Shown here piece by piece: positions 43,960 through 53,979 of a stretch of DNA of 64,000 nt. Location: contig CAKSUD010000001.1 of assembly GCA_934500865.1 (NCBI GenBank), positions 1-64,000 on the forward strand, in the 5' to 3' direction. The notes beneath the pieces were generated by a model, which ran no database searches, had not been told where the DNA came from, and saw only the letters and a program-made list of their open reading frames with translations. Position 1 is the stretch's first letter; the number at the start of each line of letters is the position of its first letter. Position numbers and translations under genes: made by a program. This DNA is from an uncultured Clostridia bacterium (GTDB taxonomy: Bacteria; Bacillota; Clostridia; TANB77; RGIG9151).

Positions 43960-45063
43960 ATGAAGTCTAAGCTAAAACCTTTTGATTATACATTATTTAC
44001 TGTGGTTATAATTCTATATGGATTAGGTTTACTCATGGTGCTTAGTGCAAGTTCACATCTTGGCGTATTAAAATATGGCAGTCCCTATTACTTTTTTATA
44101 AGACAGTTTTTGTTTGGCGTTATTGGAATTTGTGTAATGCTATTTTTATCAAGAATAAATTATAAAGTTTATAAGAATTTTTCAGGATTAATATTTCTAG
44201 GTGCTATAGGGTTACTATGTCTAGTATTGGTACCTGGAATAGGTTCTGGAGAAATTCGTGGTGCAAAAAGATGGATATATGTTGGTTTTAACCTTCAACC
44301 ATCGGAAGTAGCTAAACTTGCAATTATTATATTTTTAAGTGCAAGAATTTCTATGAATCCAGAAGGAATAAAGAAGTTTTGGACCGGTTTAGTTCCATAT
44401 TTCCTTATAATAGGCGTGGTTGCAGGACTTTTATACTTAGAGCCACATTATAGTGCCATCGGAATTATAGGTTTGATTTCTGTAATAATTTTGTTTGCCG
44501 GTGGTGCAAAATTTTCTCATTTCGTTAGTATAGGTTTAGCGCTTGCACCTGTTGGTATTGCCGGAATAATCATAGCAAAATACAGATTAGACCGTATTGT
44601 AAGTTTTTTAGACCCTTGGTCAGACCTCCAAGATGGTGGATGGCAGGTAATACAATCATTATATGCACTAGGTAGTGGAGGATTGTTTGGACTAGGTCTT
44701 GGGCAAAGCAGACAAAAGTATACATATCTTCCCGATGCACATAACGACTTCGTTTTAGCAATATGGGGAGAGGAACTTGGATTTATAGGAATGGTATTTG
44801 TTATAATACTATTTGGAATACTTATTTGGAGAGGTGTTGTTATTGCAACTAAAGCTCCGGATATGTTCTCAGGACTTGTTGCAATAGGTATAACTATGCT
44901 TATTGCTATACAGATAATTTTAAATGTATTAATTATAACAAGTTGGTTCCCGGTAACAGGTATGCCGGTACCGTTTATGAGTTATGGTGGAACATCACTT
45001 CTGATTTTTATGTCCTGTATAGGAATATTATTAAATATTTCACGGTATGGAAAGAATGAGTAG
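43960..45063 (+). CDS. ftsW: SEDS peptidoglycan glycosyltransferase FtsW/SpoVE
   Basis: Polytopic lipid II polymerase of the SEDS family, 367 aa. Seen are VLSASSHLG, IRGAKRWIYVGFNLQPSEVAKLA with the catalytic-loop environment, LEPHYSAIGI, and the final GMPVPFMSYGGTSLL. Its partner is presumably the class B PBP upstream. FtsW and SpoVE cannot be separated by sequence here. It is the last cell-wall gene of the cluster, which lacks murD, murG, ftsQ and ftsZ; polA follows 21 bp later. Confidence 0.93.
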   Translation: MKSKLKPFDYTLFTVVIILYGLGLLMVLSASSHLGVLKYGSPYYFFIRQFLFGVIGICVMLFLSRINYKVYKNFSGLIFLGAIGLLCLVLVPGIGSGEIRGAKRWIYVGFNLQPSEVAKLAIIIFLSARISMNPEGIKKFWTGLVPYFLIIGVVAGLLYLEPHYSAIGIIGLISVIILFAGGAKFSHFVSIGLALAPVGIAGIIIAKYRLDRIVSFLDPWSDLQDGGWQVIQSLYALGSGGLFGLGLGQSRQKYTYLPDAHNDFVLAIWGEELGFIGMVFVIILFGILIWRGVVIATKAPDMFSGLVAIGITMLIAIQIILNVLIITSWFPVTGMPVPFMSYGGTSLLIFMSCIGILLNISRYGKNE

Positions 45064-45084
45064 TAGGAAAGGGATGAAATATAT

Positions 45085-47694
45085 ATGTCAAAACTTGTAG
45101 TAATAGATGGAAACAGTATAATGAACAGAGCTTTTTACGGACTTTCCGGAAGAAATATGCTAATGACTAAAGACGGAATTCACACAAATGCTGTTTTCGG
45201 ATTTCTAACAATTCTATTTAAAATTTTATCCGAGGATAAACCAGATTATTTGGTAGTTGCTTTTGACCTTAGAGCACCTACTTTTCGTCATAAAATGTAT
45301 GATGGATATAAGGCACAAAGAAAAGGGATGCCGGATGAACTTGCTGAACAGATGCCTATAATAAAAGAAGTTTTAGATGCAATGAACATTTCAAGAATTG
45401 AAATGGAAGGATTTGAGGCAGATGATATTTTAGGCACACTTTCTAAAAAGGCTAAAGCTAAAAATATAGAGACAATTTTGTTTACAGGGGATAGAGATTC
45501 GTTCCAATTGATAGAAGATGGAATTACTGTAAAAATGCCTGTAACAAAGGGTGGGAAGACTGAGACTGAAATTTATAATTCGGAAAAAATATATGAAAAG
45601 TATGGAGTGAGTCCAATTGAACTTATTGAAGTAAAAGGGCTTATGGGAGATGCTTCGGATAATATTCCCGGTGTACCCGGAATAGGGGAAAAAACTGCAC
45701 TTTCGTATATTCAAGAATTTAAAACTATAGACAACCTTTATGAAAACTTAGATAGCGATGTTGTAAAACCAAAGGCGAGAATTTCATTAAAAGAAAATAA
45801 AGATTTAGCATATTTAAGCAGAACTCTTGCTGTTATTAATACCGACATTCCTGTTGATTTTTCAGAGGATTATAAAATTAATGAATATAATAATGACAAG
45901 CTGTATGAAATTTTTAATAAACTTGAATTTACTTCATTTATAAAAAAATTGAATCTCGTTTCTACTAAGGGAGCGAGTGTAGAGAATTTTGAACCTGTAA
46001 AAGGTGAAAAACTACTAGACGTTTCAAAATTGGAGCATATTAGTGAGTTTGCTTTCTTTGCTTTAGAGGGAAATAAAACACAGATTGGAATTTTTTCAGA
46101 TAATAAAGTGTATTGCATAGATGTGAATGATGATGCTACATTAAAAAGTATTTTTGAGAGTGAAGCTAAAAAATATAGTATTAATACAAAGCCATTATAT
46201 GTTAACTTACTAAGTAAGGGTATTAAGATAAATAATCTTGCTATGGATTTAGCGATAGCACAATATGTTATTAATCCGAATTTTGTTGTTGATGATATTG
46301 AAAAACTTACATTAGAAAAAATAGGTTTTGATTTATCATCTATAAAGGATAAGGAAAGCGACCAAATAAGCTTCTTTGAAACACAAAAGGCAGTAGATAA
46401 CAATGAATATGTATGTTCATGTGCTAGGGCAGTTTGGCAATTAAAAGACTGGTATTTAGATGAAATAAAGAAAAACAATCAAGAAAAATTGTTTTATGAG
46501 ATAGAAATGCCGTTAATTGAAGTGCTTGCCGGTATGCAAATTGCTGGAATGAAAGTTGAAAAAAACTTGCTGATTGATTATGGTAGGGAACTTCAAGAAA
46601 AAATAAATACACTTGAAAAAGAGATTTTTGAACTTGCAGGAGAGGAATTCAATTTAAAATCTCCTAAGCAATTAGGTGATTTACTGTTTGATAAGCTTGG
46701 TCTTCCTGCTGGTAAAAAAACTCATAGAGGGTACGCGACTGATGCTGAAACCCTAGAAGGACTTCGTGATAAGCATCCCATTATAGACAAGATACTTGAA
46801 CATAAGCAATATATAAAGCTTAAATCTACCTATATAGATGGCTTGGAGGGAGTAATTAATCCGAATACTGGAAGGATACACTCTAATTTTAATCAGACTA
46901 TTACGGCAACAGGGCGACTTAGCAGTACTGAACCTAATCTTCAAAATATTCCTGTTAGAATGGAAGCAGGTAAAAAAATAAGAAAAATGTTTGTGCCTGA
47001 TGATGGATATGTTTATATTGATGCCGACTATTCACAGATTGAACTTAGAATTTTAGCTGATATGGCAAATGATGAGGTTATGATAAATGCATTTAATAAT
47101 GATGAGGATATTCATACGACAACTGCATCTCAAATTTTCCATATGAAGAAAGAAGAAGTTACACCAGAGCTAAGAGCAAAAGCAAAGGCTGTAAATTTCG
47201 GAATTGTATATGGTCAAGGCGAATTTTCTTTGGGACAAGATTTAGGAATATCGAGAAAAGAAGCTAAAAAGTACATTGATATGTATTTCGAACATTTTTC
47301 GGGTATAAAAGATTATATGAGAAACAACATAAATTTTGCGAAGGAAAAAGGATATGTTGAAACAATCTTTAATAGAAGAAGATATGTACCAGAGATAAAA
47401 TCAAGCAATTTTAATATTAGGTCTTTTGGTGAAAGAATTGCTATGAATATGCCGATTCAAGGAAGTGCAGCAGATATAATAAAAATTGCTATGGTAGAAG
47501 TATATAGAAGATTACAAGGTAAGAAATCTAAGCTTATTTTACAGGTACATGATGAGCTTTTGGTTGAGGCGGAAAAAAGCGAAGTAGAAGAGGTAAGTAA
47601 GATTGTTAAAGAGTCAATGGAAAACGCGGTTAAACTTAAGGTATTACTTAAAGTCGAGTTAAATACTGGTGATAGTTGGTTAGATGCAAAATAA
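45085..47694 (+). CDS. polA: DNA polymerase I
   Basis: Repair and Okazaki-processing polymerase, 869 aa. The N-terminal 5' nuclease (MSKLVVIDGNSIMNRAFYG, EGFEADDILG, FTGDRDSFQL, KGLMGDASDNIPGVPGIGEKTA) is intact. In the 3'-5' exonuclease region the motif I Asp-x-Glu appears as FALEG, so proofreading is probably lost, as in Bacillus and Thermus. The polymerase domain has GRLSSTEPNLQNIP, DADYSQIELRILA, KAVNFGIVYGQG and LQVHDELLVEA. It follows ftsW in the same run. Confidence 0.97.
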   Translation: MSKLVVIDGNSIMNRAFYGLSGRNMLMTKDGIHTNAVFGFLTILFKILSEDKPDYLVVAFDLRAPTFRHKMYDGYKAQRKGMPDELAEQMPIIKEVLDAMNISRIEMEGFEADDILGTLSKKAKAKNIETILFTGDRDSFQLIEDGITVKMPVTKGGKTETEIYNSEKIYEKYGVSPIELIEVKGLMGDASDNIPGVPGIGEKTALSYIQEFKTIDNLYENLDSDVVKPKARISLKENKDLAYLSRTLAVINTDIPVDFSEDYKINEYNNDKLYEIFNKLEFTSFIKKLNLVSTKGASVENFEPVKGEKLLDVSKLEHISEFAFFALEGNKTQIGIFSDNKVYCIDVNDDATLKSIFESEAKKYSINTKPLYVNLLSKGIKINNLAMDLAIAQYVINPNFVVDDIEKLTLEKIGFDLSSIKDKESDQISFFETQKAVDNNEYVCSCARAVWQLKDWYLDEIKKNNQEKLFYEIEMPLIEVLAGMQIAGMKVEKNLLIDYGRELQEKINTLEKEIFELAGEEFNLKSPKQLGDLLFDKLGLPAGKKTHRGYATDAETLEGLRDKHPIIDKILEHKQYIKLKSTYIDGLEGVINPNTGRIHSNFNQTITATGRLSSTEPNLQNIPVRMEAGKKIRKMFVPDDGYVYIDADYSQIELRILADMANDEVMINAFNNDEDIHTTTASQIFHMKKEEVTPELRAKAKAVNFGIVYGQGEFSLGQDLGISRKEAKKYIDMYFEHFSGIKDYMRNNINFAKEKGYVETIFNRRRYVPEIKSSNFNIRSFGERIAMNMPIQGSAADIIKIAMVEVYRRLQGKKSKLILQVHDELLVEAEKSEVEEVSKIVKESMENAVKLKVLLKVELNTGDSWLDAK

Positions 47695-47712
47695 TGAAAG
47701 GAAGAAAACATC

Positions 47713-48306
47713 TTGGCGAAGAAGAAAAGTAATTTTTGGACAGGAATAAAGAATTTAGCTTTAATAATTATATGTTTTGGTGTATTAAGTGTTTTTTATA
47801 AAGGCTTTCTCAATGTTGAAGATGTTTATAAGCTACGCTATCCAACGGAGTATGAAGATATTGTATTAAAGTACAGTGATATGTATGATGTTGATCAATA
47901 TCTTGTATATTCTATTATTCGTTCAGAGAGCAATTATACAGAGAATGCTGTTTCTAATAAGGGTGCTATTGGACTTATGCAAATTATGCCGGATACCGGT
48001 TCTTGGGTTGCCGAGAAGCTAAAAATTGAAAATTTTACTTCTGAGGACTTGTTTGACACTGAAAAAAATATTATGATTGGTGTGTGGTATTTTAAGTATT
48101 TACTAGATAGATTTGATGGAGAAATTAGCCTTGCTGTGGCTGCTTATAATGCCGGACCGACTAATGTAAATAAGTGGCTTTCTCAAAAGGAATATAGTGA
48201 GAATGGATATATACTTAATGTTATCCCTTTTGAAGAGACGAGAAAGTATGAAGAAAAAGTTATGAATACTTATGCTATGTATAAAAGGATATATCAAGGT
48301 ATTTAG
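47713..48306 (+). CDS. Lytic transglycosylase (SLT domain)
   Basis: Membrane-anchored peptidoglycan lytic transglycosylase, 197 aa. An N-terminal helix (IKNLALIIICFGVLSVFYKGF) anchors it. The SLT core has SIIRSESNYTENAVSNKGAIGLMQIMPDTGSWVA, with the catalytic Glu at about residue 76, and AVAAYNAGPTNVNKWL. The start is TTG, spaced after AAAGGAAGAAAAC. It follows polA by 18 bp and precedes a dCMP deaminase. Confidence 0.93.
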   Translation: MAKKKSNFWTGIKNLALIIICFGVLSVFYKGFLNVEDVYKLRYPTEYEDIVLKYSDMYDVDQYLVYSIIRSESNYTENAVSNKGAIGLMQIMPDTGSWVAEKLKIENFTSEDLFDTEKNIMIGVWYFKYLLDRFDGEISLAVAAYNAGPTNVNKWLSQKEYSENGYILNVIPFEETRKYEEKVMNTYAMYKRIYQGI

Positions 48307-48320
48307 TAGGGGTGATAATT

Positions 48321-48809
48321 ATGGATAGACGTGATAAAAATAGTTATTATTTAGACATTGCAGAAACTGTTATAGAAAGAGGAACATGCGTAAGAAGAAA
48401 CTTCGGAGCAATTATTGTTAAGAATGATGAAATAATATCGACCGGATATGTTGGTGCTCCCAGGGGAAGAAAAAATTGTTGTGATATAGGGAAATGCATA
48501 AGAGAAGAACTAAATATTCCAAGAGGCACTAGATATGAACTTTGCCGTTCTGTTCACGCAGAAGCTAATGCGATTATTTCTGCTTCGCGTAAAGATATGA
48601 TGGGTGCAACATTGTACTTGGCTTGTAGAGACTATAAAACCGGAGAACTGGTGGCTGGCACAAGCTGTTGTTCTATGTGCAAGAGAATGGTTATAAATGC
48701 AGGAATTGAGAAGGTAGTTATTAGAGATGACAAAGATAATTATAGAACGATTGATGTTTCTTCTTGGATTTTAGATGATGAGTCTTTAGAAGGAAAAGAA
48801 GGTTACTAA
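48321..48809 (+). CDS. comEB: Deoxycytidylate deaminase (ComEB-like)
   Basis: Zinc-dependent deaminase converting dCMP to dUMP, the ThyA substrate. The 162-aa protein carries HAEANAI (zinc His and catalytic Glu, about residue 80) and CCSMCKRMVI (zinc Cys pair, about 112-116). A GTG at 48312 overlaps the ribosome site TAGGGGTG, so the ATG at 48321 (MDRRDKNSYYL) is chosen. It is 14 bp after the transglycosylase. A function in competence is not implied by the symbol. Confidence 0.92.
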   Translation: MDRRDKNSYYLDIAETVIERGTCVRRNFGAIIVKNDEIISTGYVGAPRGRKNCCDIGKCIREELNIPRGTRYELCRSVHAEANAIISASRKDMMGATLYLACRDYKTGELVAGTSCCSMCKRMVINAGIEKVVIRDDKDNYRTIDVSSWILDDESLEGKEGY

Positions 48810-48837
48810 AGAAGTAATGGAAGGGAATGATTACTTA

Positions 48838-50214
48838 ATGCAAAGTGAAGTTATTTCTGATGCAAGAAAAGTATTGGGCGATTTGCTTGATGAGAAAAGT
48901 TTTGTAGAAATTTTAGAAAACTATGATTTGGGTGTTATATGTGGATATGGCACTATAAATTTACGTCCTGTTTGCGTTTTTGCTCAGGAGCATACGGTAG
49001 ATAATGGTGCTGTTAACGAGAAAAATTGTGAAAAGATTTGTAAAATCATTGATATGGCTATGAAGAATGGCATTACTATAATTGGTATTTATGATTCTAT
49101 GGGTGTAAAGATTGATGAGAGTTCAAGGGTCTTTCTAGGAATTAGAAAAATGCTTGATAAGATGGCATTAGCTTCGGGGGTTGTTCCTCAGATTTCTGTT
49201 GTTTTAGGCAGTGCTGTTGGAGTTGCGTCTTTTGCAGTTAATTTCAGTGATTTTGTGTTTATGATTGATAAAAAGAGTCAGATGTTTGTAAATGGTCCGC
49301 AAAGTATAATGGCGGAAGAGGGAAATGAAGTGACGGCAGAGGAACTTGGAGGAGCTATGGTTCATTCTGAAAAGTCAGGAATGTGTGATGTAATAGTTGC
49401 TTCAATAGAAGAGTGTACTAAAAAGGTGAAAGAACTTTTGGATTATTTACCTGACAATAATTTGGCGGATGTTTATGTTACAGATAGTGATGACTTAAAT
49501 AGAGAATGTGACGAATTAGATAATGGAATTGAAAACAACAGAGAAGTTGTTTTTGCTATAAGTGATGAAAATAAATTTTATGAAATAAAGGCTGAGTTTG
49601 AAAAAAGTGTAATAACAGGATTTTCAAGAATTGGCGGAAGAGTAAGCGGAATAGTGGCGAATGTTCAAAGGACACTAAATTCTAAGTCAATAGAGAAGAT
49701 TATAAAATTTGTTAGATTTTGTGATGCTTTTAACATACCGATTGTGACATTGGTCGATGTTGAGGGGACAAAGATTAGCACTGATGAGGAAATGAACGGT
49801 ATTTCAAGCAAATTAGCTAGACTTATTTATTCATATTCTGATGCGACTGTTCCAAAGATAGATATTATTATAGGAAATATGTTTGGAGGAGCTTCGACTG
49901 CAATGGGAGCTAGTCCCGATATAACTTTGGCATGGGATAGTGCTAAAATATCTGTGGCATTGCCTAAAGTTGCAGTTAATGTAATATATAGTAATGAAAT
50001 TTCAGAGGCGGAAGAGCCTGTTAAGTATAGAGAGGAAAAACTAAGTGAGTACTTAGGGAATGAGGCTATACCGGAAAAAGCAGAGGAAACATCTTTTATA
50101 GATGGAGTAATTAGACCTAGTGAAACTAGAAAAAGAATTATAAATGCTCTTGAATTATATATAAGCAAGAGGGAAATTAAGATAAACAAGAAGCATAGCA
50201 GTATGCCTTTTTAG
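48838..50214 (+). CDS. Biotin-dependent carboxyltransferase (12S/MmdA-like)
   Basis: A 458-aa acyl-CoA carboxyltransferase-type protein (crotonase fold, two halves). The first half has GYGTINLRPVCVFAQE, IIGIYDSMGVKIDES and SVVLGSAVGVASFAVNFSDFVFM, with GPQSIMAEEGNEVTAEELGGAMVHSEKSG. The second has FDAFNIPIVTLVDVEG-like (residues near 300) and GNMFGGASTAMGA. It resembles the transcarboxylase 12S and methylmalonyl-CoA decarboxylase alpha subunits, although shorter and with diverged glycine loops. The ATG at 48838 follows GGAAGGGA; an earlier ATG at 48817 overlaps it. A 58-aa epsilon-like gene and a biotin carrier follow. Confidence 0.82.
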   Translation: MQSEVISDARKVLGDLLDEKSFVEILENYDLGVICGYGTINLRPVCVFAQEHTVDNGAVNEKNCEKICKIIDMAMKNGITIIGIYDSMGVKIDESSRVFLGIRKMLDKMALASGVVPQISVVLGSAVGVASFAVNFSDFVFMIDKKSQMFVNGPQSIMAEEGNEVTAEELGGAMVHSEKSGMCDVIVASIEECTKKVKELLDYLPDNNLADVYVTDSDDLNRECDELDNGIENNREVVFAISDENKFYEIKAEFEKSVITGFSRIGGRVSGIVANVQRTLNSKSIEKIIKFVRFCDAFNIPIVTLVDVEGTKISTDEEMNGISSKLARLIYSYSDATVPKIDIIIGNMFGGASTAMGASPDITLAWDSAKISVALPKVAVNVIYSNEISEAEEPVKYREEKLSEYLGNEAIPEKAEETSFIDGVIRPSETRKRIINALELYISKREIKINKKHSSMPF

Positions 50215-50225
50215 GAGGAAAGTAA

Positions 50226-50402
50226 GTGTATAATATAAATATTTTGAATGATGTAAATGATGATAATTTACGAGTTGCAATTATTTCTGCGGTTACAGAA
50301 ATGATGACCGGAGAAAGTAATTTAAATGTTACTAGAATGAAAAGAGGAAAATTAGAATCGCCTATTTGGAATGCGATTTTAAGACAAGATAACTTAAAAT
50401 AG
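50226..50402 (+). CDS. Small MmdE/OadG-like decarboxylase subunit
   Basis: A 58-aa product beginning at GTG, preceded by AGGAGGAAAGTAA. The sequence DDNLRVAIISAVTEMMTGE and VTRMKRGKLESPIWNAILRQDNLK resembles the C-terminal segment of the OadG/MmdD-type subunits and the 55-aa epsilon subunit of Veillonella methylmalonyl-CoA decarboxylase, which hold the alpha subunit to the membrane core. No membrane span is present. It lies between the carboxyltransferase and the biotin-carrier gene. Similarity is judged by eye, so confidence is moderate. Confidence 0.6.
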   Translation: MYNINILNDVNDDNLRVAIISAVTEMMTGESNLNVTRMKRGKLESPIWNAILRQDNLK

Positions 50403-50445
50403 TCTCTACTTAGCACTAATTAGTAATAAGAAAGGATGAAATGGT

Positions 50446-50835
50446 ATGGAAAAATTTCTTAAAGTTACTGTAAATGGTACGGTGTATGATGTTAAGGTTG
50501 AAGAAGTAAAACCTGGAGAAATAAAGGTGGAGGAAAGTGTAGCTCCTGCTAAAGTTCAAGAAACGAAACCTCAAGTAGAACAACCTAAACCGGCAGAAAA
50601 TAAAGTTGCACCCACTTCTGGAAATATTAAGGTTCTTGCACCGATGCCGGGCAATATATGGAAGATAAAAACATCTATTGGTGCTAAGGTTGAAAAACAC
50701 GAAGTATTATTAATTTTAGAGGCAATGAAGATGGAAAATGAAATTGTTGCGCCTGAGGCAGGAACGGTTACTAACATTTTAGTAAAAGAGGGAGATGCCG
50801 TAGAACCGGGAAAAGTAATGGTTGAAATGGCATAA
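50446..50835 (+). CDS. Biotin carboxyl carrier protein (1.3S-like)
   Basis: A 129-aa biotin carrier. An N-terminal strand (MEKFLKVTVNGTVYDVKVEEV) is followed by a Pro/Glu/Lys-rich linker (about residues 30-62) and a C-terminal biotinyl domain with the canonical EAMKMENEI (biotinylated Lys at about 98) and GTVTNILVKEGDAVEPGKVM. It serves as the mobile carboxyl carrier for the 12S-type protein upstream and perhaps for the 5S-type protein at 1486. Confidence 0.93.
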   Translation: MEKFLKVTVNGTVYDVKVEEVKPGEIKVEESVAPAKVQETKPQVEQPKPAENKVAPTSGNIKVLAPMPGNIWKIKTSIGAKVEKHEVLLILEAMKMENEIVAPEAGTVTNILVKEGDAVEPGKVMVEMA

Positions 50836-50884
50836 TTAATAGAGTTTTGTGAAGCCATGTTGACCAAACGTAATTATTGTAATT

Positions 50885-50910
50885 CGATAGCCGTAAGGCT
50901 ATCGTTTTTT
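50885..50910 (+). terminator. Terminator of the carboxyltransferase operon
   Basis: An 8-bp stem CGATAGCC (50885-50892) with GGCTATCG (50897-50904), GTAA loop, followed by TTTTTT. It closes the long run that began upstream of ftsI or polA. Confidence 0.9.
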
Positions 50911-50978
50911 GTTTAAGATAGTAATGAATTTAGATATTTTTACTATAACTAAAAATTGCTATTTAACAGGTTTTATAT

Positions 50979-51007
50979 TTGACGCATTTTGTCTTTTGTG
51001 ATAAAAT
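50979..51007 (+). promoter_or_regulatory. Sigma-A promoter of lysS
   Basis: TTGACG (50979-50984), 17-bp spacer, TAAAAT (51002-51007), with TG one base before the -10 (extended -10). No T-box motif is seen between it and lysS. Confidence 0.75.
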
Positions 51008-51042
51008 ATCTAAGAACTTTAAATTGGAAGGAGAGTTATATT

Positions 51043-52506
51043 ATGGATAATGAACAAGTTGAATTTAGAAAAGCAAAACTTGAAAACTTAGCTAAAACAG
51101 TTAAGGCATATCCTGAGAGATATGAAAAAACACATGAATTAAAAGATATTATTAATTTAGAAGACGGGGTTACAGGAGTTAAAGTTGCCGGAAGAATACT
51201 CTCCATCAGAAAAATGGGTAAACTTGCTTTTGTGCACATTTCTGATTTAGAAGGAAGAACACAACTTGCACTTAAAAAAGATGTTTTGGGCGAAGAAAAG
51301 TATAAGTTTTTCTTTGAAAATATAGATATTGGAGATTTTATCGGAGCAGAAGGTGAAGTATTTACTACACAAACCGGTGAAAAGACAATAAGAGTTAGTG
51401 AATATACTTTCTTAGGTAAATGCTTACGTCCATTACCTGAAAAATGGCACGGATTAGTAGATATAGAGGCTTGTTACAGACAACGTTATTTGGATTTAAT
51501 TATGAATAACGATACCAAGAAAAGATTTATTTTAAGAACAAAAATGTTAAATGCAATTAGAGCATTTTTAACTAATAAGGGATTTTTGGAAGTTGAAACT
51601 CCTATACTTTTAAATAAAGCGTCAGGTGCTTTGGCTAGACCGTTTGTTACACATCACAATGCATTAGATATTGATATGTATTTAAGAATTGCTCCTGAAA
51701 CATATTTAAAGAGACTTGTTGTTGGTGGATTTAATAATGTTTTTGAAATTGCAAGATGTTTTAGAAATGAAGGAATTGATAAAACTCACCTTCAAGATTT
51801 TACTATGATAGAAGGATATTCAGCTTATTGGAATTATAGAGACAATATGAAACTAATGAAGGAAATGTTTACATATATTCTTCAAGAAGTTTTCGGAACA
51901 CTTACAATTTCAATTAACGGGACTGAAATTGATTTTTCTAAGGAATGGGAAGAAGTATCATTTAAGGATGCTATCTTACGTGACTGTGGAATTGATATTG
52001 ACAACTTTAAAACTGCTGATGATTTGAGAAAAGAAATTAAGGCTAAGGGAATTGTACTGGAAGTAGATAATTTAGAAGAATTAGGTTTAGGAAACCTTAT
52101 TGACCAACTATATAAGAAAGTTAGCCGTCCTAAGATTATAAATCCTACATTCTTAACAAGTCATCCGACAGAATTATCGCCTTTGGCTCGTGCAAATGAT
52201 GATAATCCTGAAATTACAGATAGATTCCAACTTGTTGTTAATGGTGTTGAAATTGTTAATGCTTATTCTGAGTTGGTTGACCCTATTGAACAAAGAAAGA
52301 GACTTGAAATTCAAGCGCAAAGTAGGGCTAATGGCGATGATGAAGCTATGGTTAAGGAAGAAGATTATTTACTTGCTATGGAATATGGTATGCCACCTAT
52401 TTCTGGTTGGGGAATGGGAATTGACAGACTTCTTCAATTGTTCTTGGAACAAGAAAATATTAAGGATTGCATATTGTTCCCATTAATGCGTCCATTAGAT
52501 GATTAG
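51043..52506 (+). CDS. lysS: Lysyl-tRNA synthetase (class II)
   Basis: Class II LysRS, 487 aa. The N-terminal OB fold (VKVAGRILSIRKMGKLAFVHISDLEGRTQLALKK) is followed by the catalytic core with FLEVETPILLNKASGALARPF, motif 2 EIARCFRNEGIDKTHLQDFTMIEGY and motif 3 GMPPISGWGMGIDRLLQLF. The ATG at 51043 follows GGAAGGAGAGTTATATT; an in-frame reading from 50989 adds sequence outside the family. glyQS follows 31 bp later, so both synthetases share the promoter at 50979. Confidence 0.97.
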   Translation: MDNEQVEFRKAKLENLAKTVKAYPERYEKTHELKDIINLEDGVTGVKVAGRILSIRKMGKLAFVHISDLEGRTQLALKKDVLGEEKYKFFFENIDIGDFIGAEGEVFTTQTGEKTIRVSEYTFLGKCLRPLPEKWHGLVDIEACYRQRYLDLIMNNDTKKRFILRTKMLNAIRAFLTNKGFLEVETPILLNKASGALARPFVTHHNALDIDMYLRIAPETYLKRLVVGGFNNVFEIARCFRNEGIDKTHLQDFTMIEGYSAYWNYRDNMKLMKEMFTYILQEVFGTLTISINGTEIDFSKEWEEVSFKDAILRDCGIDIDNFKTADDLRKEIKAKGIVLEVDNLEELGLGNLIDQLYKKVSRPKIINPTFLTSHPTELSPLARANDDNPEITDRFQLVVNGVEIVNAYSELVDPIEQRKRLEIQAQSRANGDDEAMVKEEDYLLAMEYGMPPISGWGMGIDRLLQLFLEQENIKDCILFPLMRPLDD

Positions 52507-52537
52507 TATAAATTATAACTGAAAGGAAGTTATGACA

Positions 52538-53926
52538 ATGTCAGAATTGACTATGGATAAATTGGTAGCTTTAGCTAAAAACAGAGGATTTGTTTTCCCA
52601 GGGTCTGAGATTTACGGTGGACTTGCTAATTCTTGGGATTATGGCCCTTTAGGAAGCGAACTAAAGAAAAATATAAAGGATGCTTGGTGGCAAAAGTTTA
52701 TTCGCGAATCTAAATATAATGTCGGAATTGATGCGGCAATTATTATGAACCCTCAAGTTTGGGTAACAACAGGACATGTTGGTGGATTTAGTGATCCTTT
52801 AATTGACTGTAAAGCTTGTAAAACAAGACATAGAGCCGATAAACTTATTGAGGAATGGGCATTTAAAAACGGAAATCCTGTTTCGGGGTTGGATGGTTGG
52901 ACTAATGAACAATTAGTACAATTTATTAATGATAATAAGATTCCTTGCCCAGACTGTGGTAAGACTGATTTTACAGATATAAGAAAGTTTAACTTAATGT
53001 TTAAGACATTTATGGGAGTAACAGAAGACGCTAAGTCAGAGGTTTATTTAAGACCGGAAACTGCACAAGGTATGTTTGTTAACTTTAAGAATGTTTTAAG
53101 GAGTTCAAGAAGAAAGATGCCTATGGGAATTGGGCAAATGGGTCGTTCTTTTAGAAATGAAATTACACCTGGTAATTTTATTTTTAGAACTCGTGAATTT
53201 GAACAAATGGAACTTGAATTCTTCTGTAAGCCAGGAACTGATTTAGAATGGTATTCATATTGGAAAGATTATTGTAAAAATTGGTTGATTTCATTAGGTG
53301 CAAAAGAAGAAAACTTAAGAATGAGAGAACATTCAAAAGAGGAGCTTTCTTTCTATAGCAAGGGAACAACTGATATTGAATACTTATTCCCATTTGGTTG
53401 GGGAGAATTATGGGGCATCGCTGACAGAACAGATTATGATTTGTCTCGTCATATGGAAGCTTCTAAGGAAGATTTGACTTACTTAGATCAAGAGACCAAC
53501 GAGAAATATGTTCCTTATTGTGTTGAACCAGCCGTTGGCGTTGATAGATTATTCTTGATGTTCTTATGCAATGCATATGAAGAACAAGAAATTGCTGAAG
53601 GAGATGTAAGAACAGTGCTTCATTTACATCCTGCCCTAGCACCTATTAAAGCAGCAATCTTACCATTATCTAAGAAGCTTTCTGAACCTGCTACTAAGCT
53701 TTATGAAGAATTATCTTCTAAGTTTATGTGCGAATATGATGAAGCTGGAAGTATCGGTAAGAGATATAGAAGGGAAGACGAAATAGGAACTCCGTTCTGT
53801 ATTACTTATGATTTTGAGTCTGAAAATGATAAGTGCGTTACAGTAAGAGACAGAGATTCTATGGAGCAAGTTAGAATCCCAATTGATGAGTTAGAAGAAT
53901 ATATAAGTAGCAAAATTAAGTTTTAA
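52538..53926 (+). CDS. glyQS: Glycyl-tRNA synthetase (alpha2 type)
   Basis: Dimeric, eukaryote-like GlyRS, 462 aa. Family features are [29 protein letters not shown] at the start, the Cys motif [13 protein letters not shown] paired with [10 protein letters not shown] as a zinc site, [43 protein letters not shown] (motif 2), and [12 protein letters not shown] (motif 3). The ATG at 52538 has better spacing from AAAGGAAG than the one at 52532. It is the second gene of the lysS unit. Confidence 0.96.
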   Translation: MSELTMDKLVALAKNRGFVFPGSEIYGGLANSWDYGPLGSELKKNIKDAWWQKFIRESKYNVGIDAAIIMNPQVWVTTGHVGGFSDPLIDCKACKTRHRADKLIEEWAFKNGNPVSGLDGWTNEQLVQFINDNKIPCPDCGKTDFTDIRKFNLMFKTFMGVTEDAKSEVYLRPETAQGMFVNFKNVLRSSRRKMPMGIGQMGRSFRNEITPGNFIFRTREFEQMELEFFCKPGTDLEWYSYWKDYCKNWLISLGAKEENLRMREHSKEELSFYSKGTTDIEYLFPFGWGELWGIADRTDYDLSRHMEASKEDLTYLDQETNEKYVPYCVEPAVGVDRLFLMFLCNAYEEQEIAEGDVRTVLHLHPALAPIKAAILPLSKKLSEPATKLYEELSSKFMCEYDEAGSIGKRYRREDEIGTPFCITYDFESENDKCVTVRDRDSMEQVRIPIDELEEYISSKIKF

Positions 53927-53979
53927 TATTTATAATTTGAAGGAAATGAAAATAACAAAGTTAAAGGAGAAAAAATTTT

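Noticed and set aside
50858..50866. ATGTTGACC shared with 22669 as a repeat
   Set aside because: Nine bases with different surroundings and no hairpin in common; probably coincidence.
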